Shown: positions 29,188 to 39,629, numbered from the stretch's first letter. The stretch is 64,000 bases of DNA from Stappia sp. WLB 29 (GCF_023507705.1 NZ_JALBGD010000001.1:124001-188000), one strand, 5' to 3'. Notes: generated by a model from the letters alone, not told the origin. Program-made: numbers and translations.

Positions 29188-29700
29188 ATGATGACCGCAA
29201 AAAAGGCAGTCGACGTCACGTTGCAGGCTGAAGAGAGCGATGACATCAAGCCGCACTACCTGGAAGCTTTGACGCTTGTCGAGCGTCTGCATCGGCGACT
29301 GCTCGATGTGATCAAGGATGAGTTCGACCGCGAAGGGCGCGCAGACGTGAACAGCGTGCAGGCGCTGCTGCTGTTCAACATCGGCGACGCGGAACTGACC
29401 GCCGGTGAACTGCGGACCCGTGGCTACTATCTCGGCTCGAACGTGTCCTACAACCTCAAGAAGCTCGTCGACATGGGCTTCATCCACCACCAACGCTCCC
29501 GCACCGACCGCCGTTCGGTCCGTGTCAGCCTGACGGAGAAGGGTAAGGACGTTGCCGGGAAGGTGAGCGCCCTGTACGAGCGGCACATGCTGTCGGTCGA
29601 GCAGGTCGGCGAGATCGGTCCCGACGACTTTAAGGTCCTGAACCGTTCGTTGCGCCGCCTGGAGCGTTTCTGGACCGACCAGATCCTGTATCGTCTCTGA
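29188..29700 (+). CDS. ldtR: MarR-family regulator LdtR
   Basis: About 170 aa winged-helix regulator. The HTH region is ADVNSVQALLLFNIGDAELTAGELRT and YYLGSNVSYNLKKLVDMGFI; the wing is SRTDRRSVRVSLTEKG. YLGSNVSYNLKKLV is characteristic of the LdtR group, which in Liberibacter and Sinorhizobium controls an L,D-transpeptidase and osmotic tolerance. The next gene here is such a transpeptidase. Start options are ATG 29173, 29188 or 29191; the last two have GAGG upstream. Confidence 0.88.
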   Translation: MMTAKKAVDVTLQAEESDDIKPHYLEALTLVERLHRRLLDVIKDEFDREGRADVNSVQALLLFNIGDAELTAGELRTRGYYLGSNVSYNLKKLVDMGFIHHQRSRTDRRSVRVSLTEKGKDVAGKVSALYERHMLSVEQVGEIGPDDFKVLNRSLRRLERFWTDQILYRL

Positions 29701-30000
29701 TTGCCGGACATTTTCCGGCCAGTCCTCATCGAAGCCGCTTCGCGCAGATTGTGCGAGGCGGCTTCGGCGCATGTGGCGGCCGGTTTACGCTTTTTCGCGC
29801 CGCGACATGAATGCGCCATATTGGGATGGCTTAGGAACCATTGCATCATCCGATGCGGATGTAGTGTGGTCCGGGCAGAGTTCTTGCCGCGTCGGGCCGG
29901 GGCGGGTCTCCTTTGTCGACGGTTGTGGGCATTTGTTAATGCTGGCGGCGTATCCCTGACGAGACCTTTCTGAGCTTGACCTGGGACTGGAGTCGATACG
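29701..30000. other. Gap between ldtR and the L,D-transpeptidase
   Basis: 300 bp without a credible gene. It begins with GCCGG/CCGGC (29703-29707 and 29715-29719) right after the ldtR stop, followed by a stronger hairpin at 29731-29765. The second half should hold the transpeptidase promoter and possibly an LdtR site; I could not pick a convincing one. Confidence 0.5.
29731..29765 (+). terminator. Hairpin downstream of ldtR
   Basis: GAAGCCGC (29731-29738) pairs perfectly with GCGGCTTC (29758-29765), and the intervening bases contain further complementarity (CGCGCA with TGCG). No T-run follows, so termination strength is uncertain. Confidence 0.5.
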
Positions 30001-31320
30001 GTGGGATTTGCAGCAACCGACCTTTTCGATGGGCGCCTTCTTGGCCTGCGGGCCGGCGCGCGGGGCGCCGCATTGGCACTGACAGGCGTTTTCGCCTCCG
30101 TCGCGATGGGGGGGGATGCGCTGGCGCAGCCGGCCCCCGTGCAGATGAGGATCGAGCAACAGAGCGTCGAATGGAACGACCAGTTCGATACGACGATGCG
30201 CAGCCTGCAGGCGGTCGAATCCTCGTTTCCGACCCTGTCTCCCGACACGGCGACGTATGTAGAGACGGCGATCCAGCGCTACTCGATGATCGTTCAGCAG
30301 GGGGGCTGGCAGCCGGTGACCAGCGGCCGAAAGGCGATGCGGCTGGGTATGCGTGACGAGCACGTCCTGTCGCTGCGCCGCCGCCTCATGGTTTCAGGTG
30401 ATCTCGAGCAGACCGCGGGTCTCTCCGACACATTCGACTCTTACGTCGATGCGGCTGTGCGGCGCTTCCAGCTGCGCCATGGCCTGACGCCGGATGGCGT
30501 GGTCGGCCAGAGCACTCTGGTAGCGATGAATGTTTCGGCCGACGTGCGGCTGGGCCAGTTGGAGACCAATCTGGTGCGCTTGCGCTCCATGTCCGGTTTT
30601 TTGGGCGACCGCTACGTGATGGTCAACATTCCGGCGGCTGAGATCGAGGCGGTGGAGAACGGCCGCGTGCGTTCGCGCCACACTGCGGTCGTCGGTAAGA
30701 TCGACCGCCAGACGCCGATTCTCAACTCGTCGATCTACGAGCTCAACTTCAATCCGTACTGGACGGTTCCGGTCTCGATCATCCGAAAGGACCTGATTCC
30801 GAAGATGAACGAGGATCCGGCTTACCTCGAGAAGAATCGCATCCGGATTTTCGACTGGAAGGGCAACGAGCTCGCCTGGCAGCAGATCAACTGGAACACC
30901 GACGAGGCGACTCAGTATCAGTTCCGCCAGGAGCCGGGCGAGATCAATTCGCTGGGGTCGGTGCGCATCAATTTCCACAACTCGCATCAGGTCTATTTGC
31001 ACGATACGCCGTCCAAGTCGCTCTTCGGCTCCGACTATCGCTTCCATTCGTCCGGTTGCGTGCGCGTGCAGAACGTTCGCGAACTAATCACCTGGCTGCT
31101 CGAGAGCACGACCTCCGACTGGAGCCGCGCCCGGGTCGACGAGACGATCCGGTCCGGCGCGCGTGAAGATGTGAAGCTCGGCACCAAGATCCCGATCTAC
31201 ATGTCCTACGTAACCGCATGGGCGACCGCCGAAGGCGTGATCCACTTCCGTGAGGACATCTACAATCGCGACGGCGTTCTCATGAGCGAGGCCGCGGTCG
31301 GAAGCGCTTCCCTGCAGTGA
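30001..31320 (+). CDS. L,D-transpeptidase (YkuD family)
   Basis: 439 aa, starting at GTG 30001. A hydrophobic segment ending near DALAQPAP (about residue 43) looks like a cleavable signal peptide. A peptidoglycan-binding repeat (AVRRFQLRHGLTPDGVVGQSTL) lies near 150-180. The YkuD catalytic domain ends in YRFHSSGCVRVQNVREL with the nucleophilic Cys and preceding His. It would make 3-3 cross-links or attach proteins to peptidoglycan in the periplasm. The adjacent ldtR is the expected regulator. Confidence 0.92.
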   Translation: MGFAATDLFDGRLLGLRAGARGAALALTGVFASVAMGGDALAQPAPVQMRIEQQSVEWNDQFDTTMRSLQAVESSFPTLSPDTATYVETAIQRYSMIVQQGGWQPVTSGRKAMRLGMRDEHVLSLRRRLMVSGDLEQTAGLSDTFDSYVDAAVRRFQLRHGLTPDGVVGQSTLVAMNVSADVRLGQLETNLVRLRSMSGFLGDRYVMVNIPAAEIEAVENGRVRSRHTAVVGKIDRQTPILNSSIYELNFNPYWTVPVSIIRKDLIPKMNEDPAYLEKNRIRIFDWKGNELAWQQINWNTDEATQYQFRQEPGEINSLGSVRINFHNSHQVYLHDTPSKSLFGSDYRFHSSGCVRVQNVRELITWLLESTTSDWSRARVDETIRSGAREDVKLGTKIPIYMSYVTAWATAEGVIHFREDIYNRDGVLMSEAAVGSASLQ

Positions 31321-31417
31321 TCGACAGGCTGTCGCATCCGGACAAGGACGGGTCGCCCCGGGGCGGTCTCGTCCGGCCGGAGCGCGGCAGTCTTGCTCGT
31401 GTTGGACGGATGATGTC

Positions 31418-31621
31418 GTGACCGTTGGAAGGCAGCCGAAAGGCGAGGTCTATTTCGAGTTCTACCCCGTCGGCCGGCAGGTCAAGGTGACTGCGATCGA
31501 TGCCACGACCGGTATCGAGGTCGTCGTGATCGGTCCTGTTCAGGCCTCGCAGGCCGACCTACAGCAACTTGCCCTGCGGAAGCTTATGAGGCGCCTTGCC
31601 GAAGGGGCGCCCGCCCGCTGA
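31418..31621 (+). CDS. Small conserved protein upstream of glyA
   Basis: 67 aa from GTG 31418, with GGACGGA about 7 bp upstream. The sequence (GEVYFEFYPVGRQVKVTAID... then a Leu/Arg-rich helix QLALRKLMRRLAEG) looks like a real small folded protein: a beta-hairpin with a C-terminal helix. It resembles short uncharacterised proteins found beside glyA or the transpeptidase in Hyphomicrobiales (possibly DUF6898). No function can be assigned. Confidence 0.65.
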   Translation: MTVGRQPKGEVYFEFYPVGRQVKVTAIDATTGIEVVVIGPVQASQADLQQLALRKLMRRLAEGAPAR

Positions 31622-31631
31622 TCCCGCTGCA

Positions 31632-31682
31632 GGGAACTGAGCCGGCGAGATGTCGCGGCCCGGGCAATGGGCCTTGGTTCCC
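31632..31682 (+). other. Branched hairpin before glyA
   Basis: GGGAAC (31632-31637) pairs with GTTCCC (31677-31682) and encloses a second stem-loop (31641-31659; GCCG/CGGC and CGA/TCG around GATG) and a small CCC/GGG stem. It starts ten bases after the preceding stop and ends 120 bp before glyA. It could be a terminator of the small gene or a structured glyA leader. Confidence 0.4.
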
Positions 31683-31802
31683 GCGAGTGGCTGTGCTATC
31701 TGGCGTGACCTTTTGGTCTGGCCGATCCGGCATTGTTCCGACGGTACCAATGGTCGCCATGCGCGATTGATCTCACTTCAGGACTGCTAGAGGGGACCGA
31801 CG

Positions 31803-33119
<1,317 letters not shown>

Positions 33120-33125
33120 TTGCAG

Positions 33126-33150
33126 GCCGGTGCGTGGGATGCGCACCGGC
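33126..33150 (+). terminator. Hairpin after glyA
   Basis: GCCGGTGCG (33126-33134) and CGCACCGGC (33142-33150) make a perfect 9-bp stem with a 7-nt loop, starting seven bases after the glyA stop. No T-run follows, so it may mark the 3' end by a different route or stabilise the message. Confidence 0.55.
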
Positions 33151-33151
33151 A

Positions 33152-33189
33152 ACCAGTCTTGTGGGCCGCCGCGAAGGCGGCTTACTGGT
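33152..33189 (+). promoter_or_regulatory. Composite hairpin in the nrdR leader
   Basis: An outer stem ACCAGT (33152-33157) with ACTGGT (33184-33189) encloses GCCGCC (33165-33170) with GGCGGC (33176-33181) around a GCGAA loop. It ends 16 bp before the nrdR ATG, just before a GGAG ribosome-binding site, so it could influence translation. Confidence 0.4.
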
Positions 33190-33205
33190 CCGGAGCCCAA
33201 AGCGC

Positions 33206-33682
33206 ATGAAGTGCCCCTATTGCGGTTGTGACGATACCCAGGTGAAGGACTCGCGTCCCACGGAGGACAACACCGCAATCCGCCGTCGCCGGATCTGCAC
33301 CGCCTGTGGCGGTCGCTTCACCACCTTCGAACGCGTCCAGCTGCGCGAGTTGACCGTGATCAAGCGCAGCGGTCGCCGCGTGCCGTTCGATCGCGACAAG
33401 CTGATGCAGTCGGTCCGTATCGCCACCCGCAAGCGCCCCGTCGAACCGGAGCGTCTGGAGCGGATGGTGAGCGGCATCGTGCGCCAACTTGAGAGCTCGG
33501 GCGAGAGCGATATCAAGGCGAGCGACATCGGCAACCTGGTCATGGAAGGGTTGAAGGTGATCGACGACGTCGCCTATGTGCGCTTCGCCTCCGTCTACAA
33601 GAATTTCCGGGAAGCCAAGGACTTCGAGGCCCTTCTCGACGAGATGAGTGGGCCCGACGCTGCGGCCTTCGACGAGACCTGA
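33206..33682 (+). CDS. nrdR: Transcriptional repressor NrdR
   Basis: 158-aa zinc-ribbon/ATP-cone repressor of ribonucleotide reductase genes. The Cys4 zinc ribbon is MKCPYCG...[15 protein letters not shown]; the ATP-cone spans roughly residues 49-139 ([21 protein letters not shown]). The proper start is ATG 33206, the usual MKCPYCG N-terminus. The next gene, ribD, starts 19 bp after its stop; the nrdR-ribD order is conserved widely in proteobacteria. Confidence 0.96.
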   Translation: MKCPYCGCDDTQVKDSRPTEDNTAIRRRRICTACGGRFTTFERVQLRELTVIKRSGRRVPFDRDKLMQSVRIATRKRPVEPERLERMVSGIVRQLESSGESDIKASDIGNLVMEGLKVIDDVAYVRFASVYKNFREAKDFEALLDEMSGPDAAAFDET

Positions 33683-33701
33683 CCCTCGGACATCCCTGAC
33701 A

Positions 33702-34826
33702 ATGCCGGACAGCTGGCACGATGATCGTTTCATGGCCGCCGCCGCATCCTATGCGCGGCGTGCGCTCGGCCGTGTATGGCCCAACCCCGCAGTCGGCGCT
33801 CTGATCGTGCGCGATGACGGCGATGGCCCGGTCGTGGTCGGCCGCGGCTACACCCGCCCGCCCGGCGGACCGCATGCGGAAGTCGTCGCCCTCGCTCAGG
33901 CGGGTGAAGCTGCGCGCGGCGCCACCTGCTATGTCACCCTTGAGCCCTGTTCCCACCAGGGGCGCACTGGTCCGTGCTGCGTCGCGTTGGCCCAGGCCGG
34001 TATTCGCCGGGTCGTGATCGGGTTGCTCGACCCCAACCCGCGCGTTTCGGGCCGCGGTGTGGCGATGCTGGAGGCCGCCGGCGTCGAGGTACGTTCCGGT
34101 GTACGCGAGGAACTTTGCAGCGCTCTGCATGCTGGCCATGTCAGCCGCCTGACGCGCGGTCGCCCGCTTGTGGTTCTCAAGCTTGCCGTCTCGCGCGATG
34201 GGTTCATCGGCCGTCGCGGGGCGGGGCAGATCGCCATCACCGGCGAGGATGTTTTCCGGCGTGTCCATATCCTGCGTGCTGAGTGCGACGGAATTCTCGT
34301 CGGCATCGGCACGGCGCTCGCCGACGATCCTTCGCTCAATTGCCGTTTGCCCGGGCTTTCGCACCGGTCTCCGGTGCGCATCATTCTCGATACGAATGCC
34401 CGGCTCCCGCTGGACAGCAAGCTGGTCCAGACCGCCGGCGAGATTCCGCTCTGGCTGCTTGTCGCCGCCGATGCCGATCCCGATAAGGTAGAAGCGCTGA
34501 CGGTTGCCGGCTGCACCGTGATCCGCCTGGCGCGGGCGAAGGGCGAGCCGATCGATCCGCGCACGGCCGTCCGGGCTCTGGGGCAGCGCGGCATTACCAA
34601 GCTGATGGTCGAGGGCGGTTCGACGGTGGCGCGCGCCTTCCTGGACACGGACCTTGCCGACGAGGTGATCATCTCGCAAAGCAGCCTCGTGATCGGGCAA
34701 GGGGGCATCCTGCCCTTCGGTTCGCGTGGTACGGATATGGTCACCGCCAGCGTCAGGTTCCGCAATGTCGGCACCCGGCGGGTCGGTGCCGACACGATGA
34801 CCCATTTTGTCCGCGAAAGGAGCTAA
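33702..34826 (+). CDS. ribD: Bifunctional deaminase/reductase RibD
   Basis: 374 aa. The N-terminal deaminase domain binds zinc through H58-A-E60 and PCSHQGRTGPCC (C83, C92). The C-terminal reductase domain begins near residue 155 (RPLVVLKLAVSRDGFI) and includes ITKLMVEGGSTVARAFL. It performs the second and third steps of riboflavin synthesis. I start at ATG 33702 (MPDSWHDDRFM). The ribE start follows 1 bp after the stop codon. Confidence 0.95.
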   Translation: MPDSWHDDRFMAAAASYARRALGRVWPNPAVGALIVRDDGDGPVVVGRGYTRPPGGPHAEVVALAQAGEAARGATCYVTLEPCSHQGRTGPCCVALAQAGIRRVVIGLLDPNPRVSGRGVAMLEAAGVEVRSGVREELCSALHAGHVSRLTRGRPLVVLKLAVSRDGFIGRRGAGQIAITGEDVFRRVHILRAECDGILVGIGTALADDPSLNCRLPGLSHRSPVRIILDTNARLPLDSKLVQTAGEIPLWLLVAADADPDKVEALTVAGCTVIRLARAKGEPIDPRTAVRALGQRGITKLMVEGGSTVARAFLDTDLADEVIISQSSLVIGQGGILPFGSRGTDMVTASVRFRNVGTRRVGADTMTHFVRERS

Positions 34827-34827
34827 C

Positions 34828-35430
34828 ATGTTCACCGGTATCGTCACGGACATGGGACGCATTGCCTCGGTCGAGGCCATTCCGGCGGGTTTGCGTACGC
34901 GCATCCTCACCGCCTACGATCCCGACGGCATCGACATCGGCGCATCGATTGCCTGTGACGGTGTCTGCCATACGGTTACGGCCAGGGGCAGGGATGGCAG
35001 CGACAACTGGTTCGAGATCGAGTCGGCGGCCGAGACCTTGCGCCTGACGACCGTCGGCGGCTGGAAGGCGGGAGATCGCGTCAATCTGGAGCGCTCGCTG
35101 AAGATGGGCGACGAGCTTGGCGGTCACATCGTCCAGGGACATGTGGACGGCACGGCAGAGATCCTGGAGCGCATCGACCATCCGGACTCGGTGTTCTTCC
35201 GCTTCCGCGCCCCGGCAGAGTGCGCTCCGTTCATCGCCAGGAAGGGCGGCATCGCCCTGCACGGCACGTCGCTGACGGTCAACGAGGTGGACGGCGACAC
35301 GTTCACGGTGTTTCTCATTCCGCACACCCTGGCTGTGACGACCTGGGGAGACCGCAAGGCCGGCGACAGCATCAACCTCGAAGTCGACATGATGGCGCGA
35401 TACGCAGCGCGTCTTGCAGAGTACCGGTGA
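34828..35430 (+). CDS. ribE: Riboflavin synthase, alpha subunit
   Basis: 200 aa with the two tandem lumazine-binding domains of this enzyme: MFTGIVTDMGRIASVE...ACDGVCHTVTA and LGGHIVQGHVDGTAEI...ALHGTSLTVNEVD. It dismutates two 6,7-dimethyl-8-ribityllumazine molecules into riboflavin. AAAGGAG lies just before the ATG, overlapping the end of ribD, so the pair is translationally linked. Confidence 0.95.
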   Translation: MFTGIVTDMGRIASVEAIPAGLRTRILTAYDPDGIDIGASIACDGVCHTVTARGRDGSDNWFEIESAAETLRLTTVGGWKAGDRVNLERSLKMGDELGGHIVQGHVDGTAEILERIDHPDSVFFRFRAPAECAPFIARKGGIALHGTSLTVNEVDGDTFTVFLIPHTLAVTTWGDRKAGDSINLEVDMMARYAARLAEYR

Positions 35431-35540
35431 CGCTCCCCACCGGGCGGAGACATCGCGTCAGATGCCCGCTAGCGGCATGGCGGGTTTGACAATCCGCGCT
35501 GGACAAAACCGGCCCGGCATGGTTCCTACCGGCACCTTGT

Positions 35541-35557
35541 TGCCGGCTCCTCCGGCA
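35541..35557 (+). other. Hairpin in the ribE-ribH gap
   Basis: TGCCGG (35541-35546) and CCGGCA (35552-35557) form a 6-bp stem around CTCCT. The 203-bp gap also contains CCCGC/GCGGG pairing near 35464-35482. I looked for the FMN-riboswitch core and did not find it. Confidence 0.35.
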
Positions 35558-35633
35558 GTGCAGCCGGTCCGTTCTGACGTCTCTTGCGCGCCCGGCTCCC
35601 GGCTTGCCATGACATGAAAGCGAAGAGAGCGAC

Positions 35634-36080
35634 ATGACGACCCCTCGCATCTTGATCATCGACGCCCGCTTCTACGACGATATCGCCGACGCTCTGGTCG
35701 CTGGCGCCATGGATGTCCTCGAAGGGCAGGGCGCCGACGTCACCCGCGTGTCCGTCCCCGGCGTCCTGGAGATTCCAGCTGCCCTTGCCATGGCACTGGC
35801 TGCCATGGAGGCGGGCACTGCGGACTATGACGGTTTCGTGCTCCTTGGCTGCGTGATCCGCGGCGAGACCTCGCACTACGACATCGTCGCCAACGAGTCG
35901 GCCCGTGCAGTGATGGAGCTCACCATCGACGCGGCGTTGCCGCTCGGCAACGGCATCCTGACGGTCGAGAACGGCGAGCAAGCCTGGGCCCGCGCCGACC
36001 CGGCGAAGAAGAACAAGGGCGCCGCCGCGGCACAGGCCGCCCTCGACATGATCGCGGTCAGGGACCGTTTCGGAATCTGA
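35634..36080 (+). CDS. ribH: 6,7-dimethyl-8-ribityllumazine synthase
   Basis: 148-aa subunit of the lumazine synthase shell, condensing the pyrimidine and 3,4-dihydroxybutanone phosphate. [12 protein letters not shown] and [21 protein letters not shown] (with the catalytic His) are diagnostic; [16 protein letters not shown] is the C-terminal signature. It starts only 203 bp after ribE and ends two bases before nusB, the classical ribH-nusB pairing. Confidence 0.96.
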   Translation: MTTPRILIIDARFYDDIADALVAGAMDVLEGQGADVTRVSVPGVLEIPAALAMALAAMEAGTADYDGFVLLGCVIRGETSHYDIVANESARAVMELTIDAALPLGNGILTVENGEQAWARADPAKKNKGAAAAQAALDMIAVRDRFGI

Positions 36081-36082
36081 CA

Positions 36083-36610
36083 ATGACTGAAGACAACGAA
36101 GCCAGGACAGAGCCGGCCGTCCGCCCCGCCAACAAGCGCGGCGCGGCGCGCCTGTCTGCTGTCCAGGCGCTGTACCAGATGGATGTCGGCGGCTCGAGCC
36201 TTGCCGACGTGCTGGCCGAGTTCGAGGCGTTCCGCCTGGGGGCGGAGCTCGACGGCGAGCAATACCGCGAAGCGGATGCGTCGTGGTTCCGCGATCTCGT
36301 CAAGGGCGTGGTCGCGGAGCAGCGCTATCTGGATCCGGTGATCCATCGCTCGCTGGTCGCCGGTTGGCCACTCCGCCGCATCGATACGACGCTGCGGGCG
36401 ATCCTTCGGGCCGGCGCGTTCGAGCTGATGCGTCGCAAGGACGTTCCGGCCCGTGTGGTGATCAGCGAGTACATTGATGTTGCCCGCGCCTTCTACGAGG
36501 CGGAAGAGCCGCGCATGGTGAACGGCGTGCTCGACAAGCTGGCGCGCGAGTTCCGCAGCAGCGAGTTCGACGACCCGGCCAAGTCGGAGCAGGCGGGAGA
36601 CGGCGCCTGA
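36083..36610 (+). CDS. nusB: Transcription antitermination protein NusB
   Basis: 175-aa all-helical protein that binds boxA RNA with NusE (S10) in rRNA antitermination. [18 protein letters not shown] at the N-terminus and the second half ([34 protein letters not shown]) are the family signature. It begins two bases after the ribH stop, so the two are coupled. A strong terminator follows at 36646. Confidence 0.95.
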   Translation: MTEDNEARTEPAVRPANKRGAARLSAVQALYQMDVGGSSLADVLAEFEAFRLGAELDGEQYREADASWFRDLVKGVVAEQRYLDPVIHRSLVAGWPLRRIDTTLRAILRAGAFELMRRKDVPARVVISEYIDVARAFYEAEEPRMVNGVLDKLAREFRSSEFDDPAKSEQAGDGA

Positions 36611-36645
36611 GTCCCTCCCTTGCGTCCTTGCTGATGAATTGAAGC

Positions 36646-36676
36646 AGCCACGGCGATCCGCTGTGGCTTTTTCTTT
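36646..36676 (+). terminator. Rho-independent terminator after nusB
   Basis: AGCCAC (36646-36651) pairs with GTGGCT (36663-36668); an inner GCG/CGC stem surrounds ATC. Five T follow immediately, then CTTT. This ends the nrdR-rib-nusB transcript. Confidence 0.85.
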
Positions 36677-36926
36677 GATTTTCGGCGGGATTTTCCCTTA
36701 CGGAAGAGACTTTCCTGACCTGAGCTTTTGCCGTTGTTTCCGCAGCGTAAGTCTTGTTGTCGCGACCTGACAGAATGGCCATTGCCGGAAGCTGCAGGCA
36801 GCGCGACCCGTTCAGACACGGTGGAAACTCGTCCTTGACGGGACGCACAGGACAGATACCGTTCTTCCCGCAGGACCGCATAACAATCAAGGAAAGGTCC
36901 TTCCGCGTCCTTCATTGGGGGGAAGA
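36677..36926. other. hppA upstream region
   Basis: About 250 bp without a credible gene between the nusB terminator and hppA. It contains a TTGACG hexamer near 36836 without a good -10 at 17 bp, and a small repeat GGAA/TTCC near 36892-36905. It should contain the hppA promoter and a long leader. Confidence 0.4.
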
Positions 36927-39062
36927 ATGCTCGAGCTCGTAATAGTAATTTTGTGTGGCCTGCTGTCCATTGCCTACGGCGTATGGGCCATTCAGTCTGT
37001 CATGGCAGCCGATGCGGGCAATGCCCGCATGCAGGAAATCGCCGGCGCGATCCAGGAAGGCGCGCAGGCTTACCTCAACCGTCAGTACACGACCATTGCC
37101 ATCGCCGGCGTGGTCATCTTCGCACTGGTTGTCTGGTTGCTCGGCAGCTTGGTCGCCATTGGCTTTGCCATCGGTGCGATCTTGTCGGCGGCCGCGGGCT
37201 ATATCGGCATGCACGTCTCGGTGCGCGCCAACGTCCGCACCGCCCAGGCCGCCAGCACGTCACTGGCTGCCGGTCTCGAGATCGCCTTCAAGGCGGGGGC
37301 TGTTACGGGAATGCTCGTCGCGGGCCTCGCGCTGCTGGGCGTTGCCGTGTATTTCACCATCCTCACTGAGATCCTCAACTACGATGCGCAGAGCCGCACC
37401 GTCATCGATGCACTGGTCGCCCTCGGCTTCGGCGCCTCCCTGATCTCCATCTTTGCCCGCCTCGGCGGCGGCATCTTCACCAAGGGTGCGGATGTGGGCG
37501 GCGATCTCGTCGGCAAGGTCGAGGCCGGTATTCCGGAGGACGATCCGCGCAACCCGGCGACCATCGCCGACAATGTCGGCGACAATGTCGGCGACTGCGC
37601 CGGCATGGCGGCCGATCTGTTCGAGACCTACGCGGTGACCGTCGTCGCCACGATGGTTCTTGCCTCGATCTTCTTCACCGGAGCCGCAGCACTCGAGCTG
37701 ATGCTCCTGCCGCTGGTGATCGGCGGTGCCTGTGTGGTCACGTCCATCATCGGCACGTTCTTTGTCAAGCTCGGCAGCAACAACTCGATCATGGGCGCCC
37801 TGTATAAGGGCTTCGTCGCCACCGCTCTCCTGTCGGCTGTGGCACTGTTCGCCATCGTGTTCTTCTGGCTGGGCTTTTCCACCGAGTACACCACTTCGGG
37901 GGGGCTGACCTTCTCCGGCCGGCACCTATTCTACTGCGGCCTTCTCGGCTTGGTGGTCACGGGCCTGATCATCTGGGTGACGGAATACTACACCGGAACC
38001 GACTATCGTCCGGTGCGTTCGATTGCCCAGGCCTCCGTTACGGGACACGGCACCAACGTGATCCAGGGCCTCGCCATCTCGCTCGAAGCCACCGCACTGC
38101 CCGCTATCATTATCATTGCGGGCATTCTCGGCGCGTTCAATCTTGCCGGCCTGTTCGGCATCGCCATCGCGGTGACGACGATGCTGGCGCTTGCCGGCAT
38201 GGTGGTTGCGCTCGATGCCTTCGGCCCGGTGACCGACAATGCCGGCGGCATTGCGGAGATGGCCGGCCTGCCCCAGGAAGTGCGTGTGACCACCGACGCA
38301 CTCGACGCAGTCGGAAACACCACCAAGGCCGTCACCAAGGGCTATGCGATCGGCTCTGCCGGTCTTGGTGCGCTGGTGCTCTTTGCCGCCTATACCGAGG
38401 ACCTGAAGTACTTCGCGGCCAACGCGGCGCCCGGGTCCTATTTCGACGGGGTCGTGGTGGATTTCTCCCTGTCCAACCCCTACGTGGTGGTCGGTTTGCT
38501 CTTCGGCGGTCTGCTTCCCTACCTCTTCGGCGGCATTTCGATGACCGCTGTCGGTCGCGCCGCCGGCGCGGTCGTCGAGGAGGTGCGCAGGCAGTTCCGC
38601 GAGAAGCCGGGCATCATGGAAGGCACGGAGAAGCCGGATTACGGCCGCGCCGTCGACATGCTGACCAAGGCGGCGATCCGCGAGATGATCATCCCGTCGA
38701 TGATGCCGGTCCTGTCCCCGATCGTGGTGTTCTTCGTGATCACCGCCATTGCGGGCAAGTCGCAGGGCTTTGCCGCCGTCGGCGCGATGCTGCTCGGCGT
38801 CATCGTCACCGGTCTCTTCGTCGCCATCTCCATGACCGCCGGCGGCGGGGCGTGGGACAACGCCAAGAAGTCCTTCGAGGACGGCTTTGTCGACAAGGAC
38901 GGCGTCAAGCACATGAAGGGCTCGGAGGCGCACAAGGCCTCGGTCACCGGCGACACGGTCGGCGATCCCTACAAGGACACTGCCGGTCCGGCAATCAACC
39001 CGATGATCAAGATCACCAACATCATCGCGTTGCTGCTGCTGGCAGTGCTGGCCCACGGCTGA
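36927..39062 (+). CDS. hppA: K+-independent proton-translocating pyrophosphatase
   Basis: 711-aa inner-membrane H+-PPase with about 16 spans, coupling pyrophosphate hydrolysis to proton export. The active-site segment [20 protein letters not shown] and the [19 protein letters not shown] motif bind Mg-PPi. In [17 protein letters not shown] a Lys follows GNTT; this marks the K+-independent class, where the K+-dependent type has Ala. GGGGGGAAG precedes ATG 36927. It stands alone, followed by two hairpins. Confidence 0.96.
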   Translation: MLELVIVILCGLLSIAYGVWAIQSVMAADAGNARMQEIAGAIQEGAQAYLNRQYTTIAIAGVVIFALVVWLLGSLVAIGFAIGAILSAAAGYIGMHVSVRANVRTAQAASTSLAAGLEIAFKAGAVTGMLVAGLALLGVAVYFTILTEILNYDAQSRTVIDALVALGFGASLISIFARLGGGIFTKGADVGGDLVGKVEAGIPEDDPRNPATIADNVGDNVGDCAGMAADLFETYAVTVVATMVLASIFFTGAAALELMLLPLVIGGACVVTSIIGTFFVKLGSNNSIMGALYKGFVATALLSAVALFAIVFFWLGFSTEYTTSGGLTFSGRHLFYCGLLGLVVTGLIIWVTEYYTGTDYRPVRSIAQASVTGHGTNVIQGLAISLEATALPAIIIIAGILGAFNLAGLFGIAIAVTTMLALAGMVVALDAFGPVTDNAGGIAEMAGLPQEVRVTTDALDAVGNTTKAVTKGYAIGSAGLGALVLFAAYTEDLKYFAANAAPGSYFDGVVVDFSLSNPYVVVGLLFGGLLPYLFGGISMTAVGRAAGAVVEEVRRQFREKPGIMEGTEKPDYGRAVDMLTKAAIREMIIPSMMPVLSPIVVFFVITAIAGKSQGFAAVGAMLLGVIVTGLFVAISMTAGGGAWDNAKKSFEDGFVDKDGVKHMKGSEAHKASVTGDTVGDPYKDTAGPAINPMIKITNIIALLLLAVLAHG

Positions 39063-39070
39063 CGTTGCGG

Positions 39071-39097
39071 CCTGGGTACCGTCAGACGGTATCCAGG
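39071..39097 (+). other. Hairpin immediately after hppA
   Basis: CCTGGGTACCGT (39071-39082) pairs with ACGGTATCCAGG (39086-39097), 12 bp including one G-U pair, with a 3-nt CAG loop. It has no T-run and sits before the real terminator. Confidence 0.6.
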
Positions 39098-39120
39098 CAC
39101 GCTCATCAGCGAGAATGCAA

Positions 39121-39153
39121 AACGCCCGCAGCCTTGACTGCGGGCGTTTTTTT
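39121..39153 (+). terminator. Rho-independent terminator of hppA
   Basis: AACGCCCGCA (39121-39130) and TGCGGGCGTT (39139-39148) form a perfect 10-bp stem with an 8-nt loop, then a run of seven T. The A-run on the other side would also serve the convergent bamE gene. Confidence 0.92.
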
Positions 39154-39191
39154 GCTCCCGGCAGGATCAGGGACCGCTCGGTCCCCAGCTG

Positions 39192-39629
39192 CTACAGGTT
39201 GAGGCTCGGGTTCTGGGCGCCGCGCAGGATCTGCGACAGGAAGCCGTAGTCGGCGCCGCCGGTGCGGGTCTTGCGGCTGAGGATGTCGACGACCTTGCCG
39301 TCTTCCAGGCTGTAATAGGCCGTGTCGCGCACGAAGCCTTCCTCATCGAAATAGATGGCGACGACGCGCTGCTCGACCGTTTCGGGCATCAGGAACGCGG
39401 TCGTCTCCTTGACCTGCGAGATGTAGTAATAGGCTTCGCCGTCGAGCCGAGAGGAGGTCGAGGGAGAGCCGAGCAACAGCTCCACCTGTTCGCGACTCGA
39501 TCCCACCTGGATGTCGCGCACCCGCTCGGGCCGGATGACATGGCCGTGATTGATGGTGGTGGTGAAGCAACCGGCCAGCGGCAGCGCCAGGACGCTCACC
39601 AGCAATGCTCCGCGAATCCATGTCTTCAT
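39192..39629 (-). CDS. bamE: Outer-membrane assembly lipoprotein BamE/SmpA
   Basis: 145-aa lipoprotein. The signal peptide ends in the lipobox LPLAGC (Cys21). The SmpA/OmlA fold motif is VQVGSSREQVELLLGSPSTSS followed by a beta-rich segment (EAYYYISQVKETTAFL). It is the small subunit of the BAM complex that inserts outer-membrane proteins. I start at ATG 39629 (MKTWIRGALL); the frame continues upstream without signal features. It diverges from the CBP3-like gene. Confidence 0.88.
   Translation of the reverse strand: MKTWIRGALLVSVLALPLAGCFTTTINHGHVIRPERVRDIQVGSSREQVELLLGSPSTSSRLDGEAYYYISQVKETTAFLMPETVEQRVVAIYFDEEGFVRDTAYYSLEDGKVVDILSRKTRTGGADYGFLSQILRGAQNPSLNL

Noticed and set aside
35431-35633. 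FMN riboswitch upstream of ribH
   Set aside because: The conserved AGGGGGCG-type core is absent.
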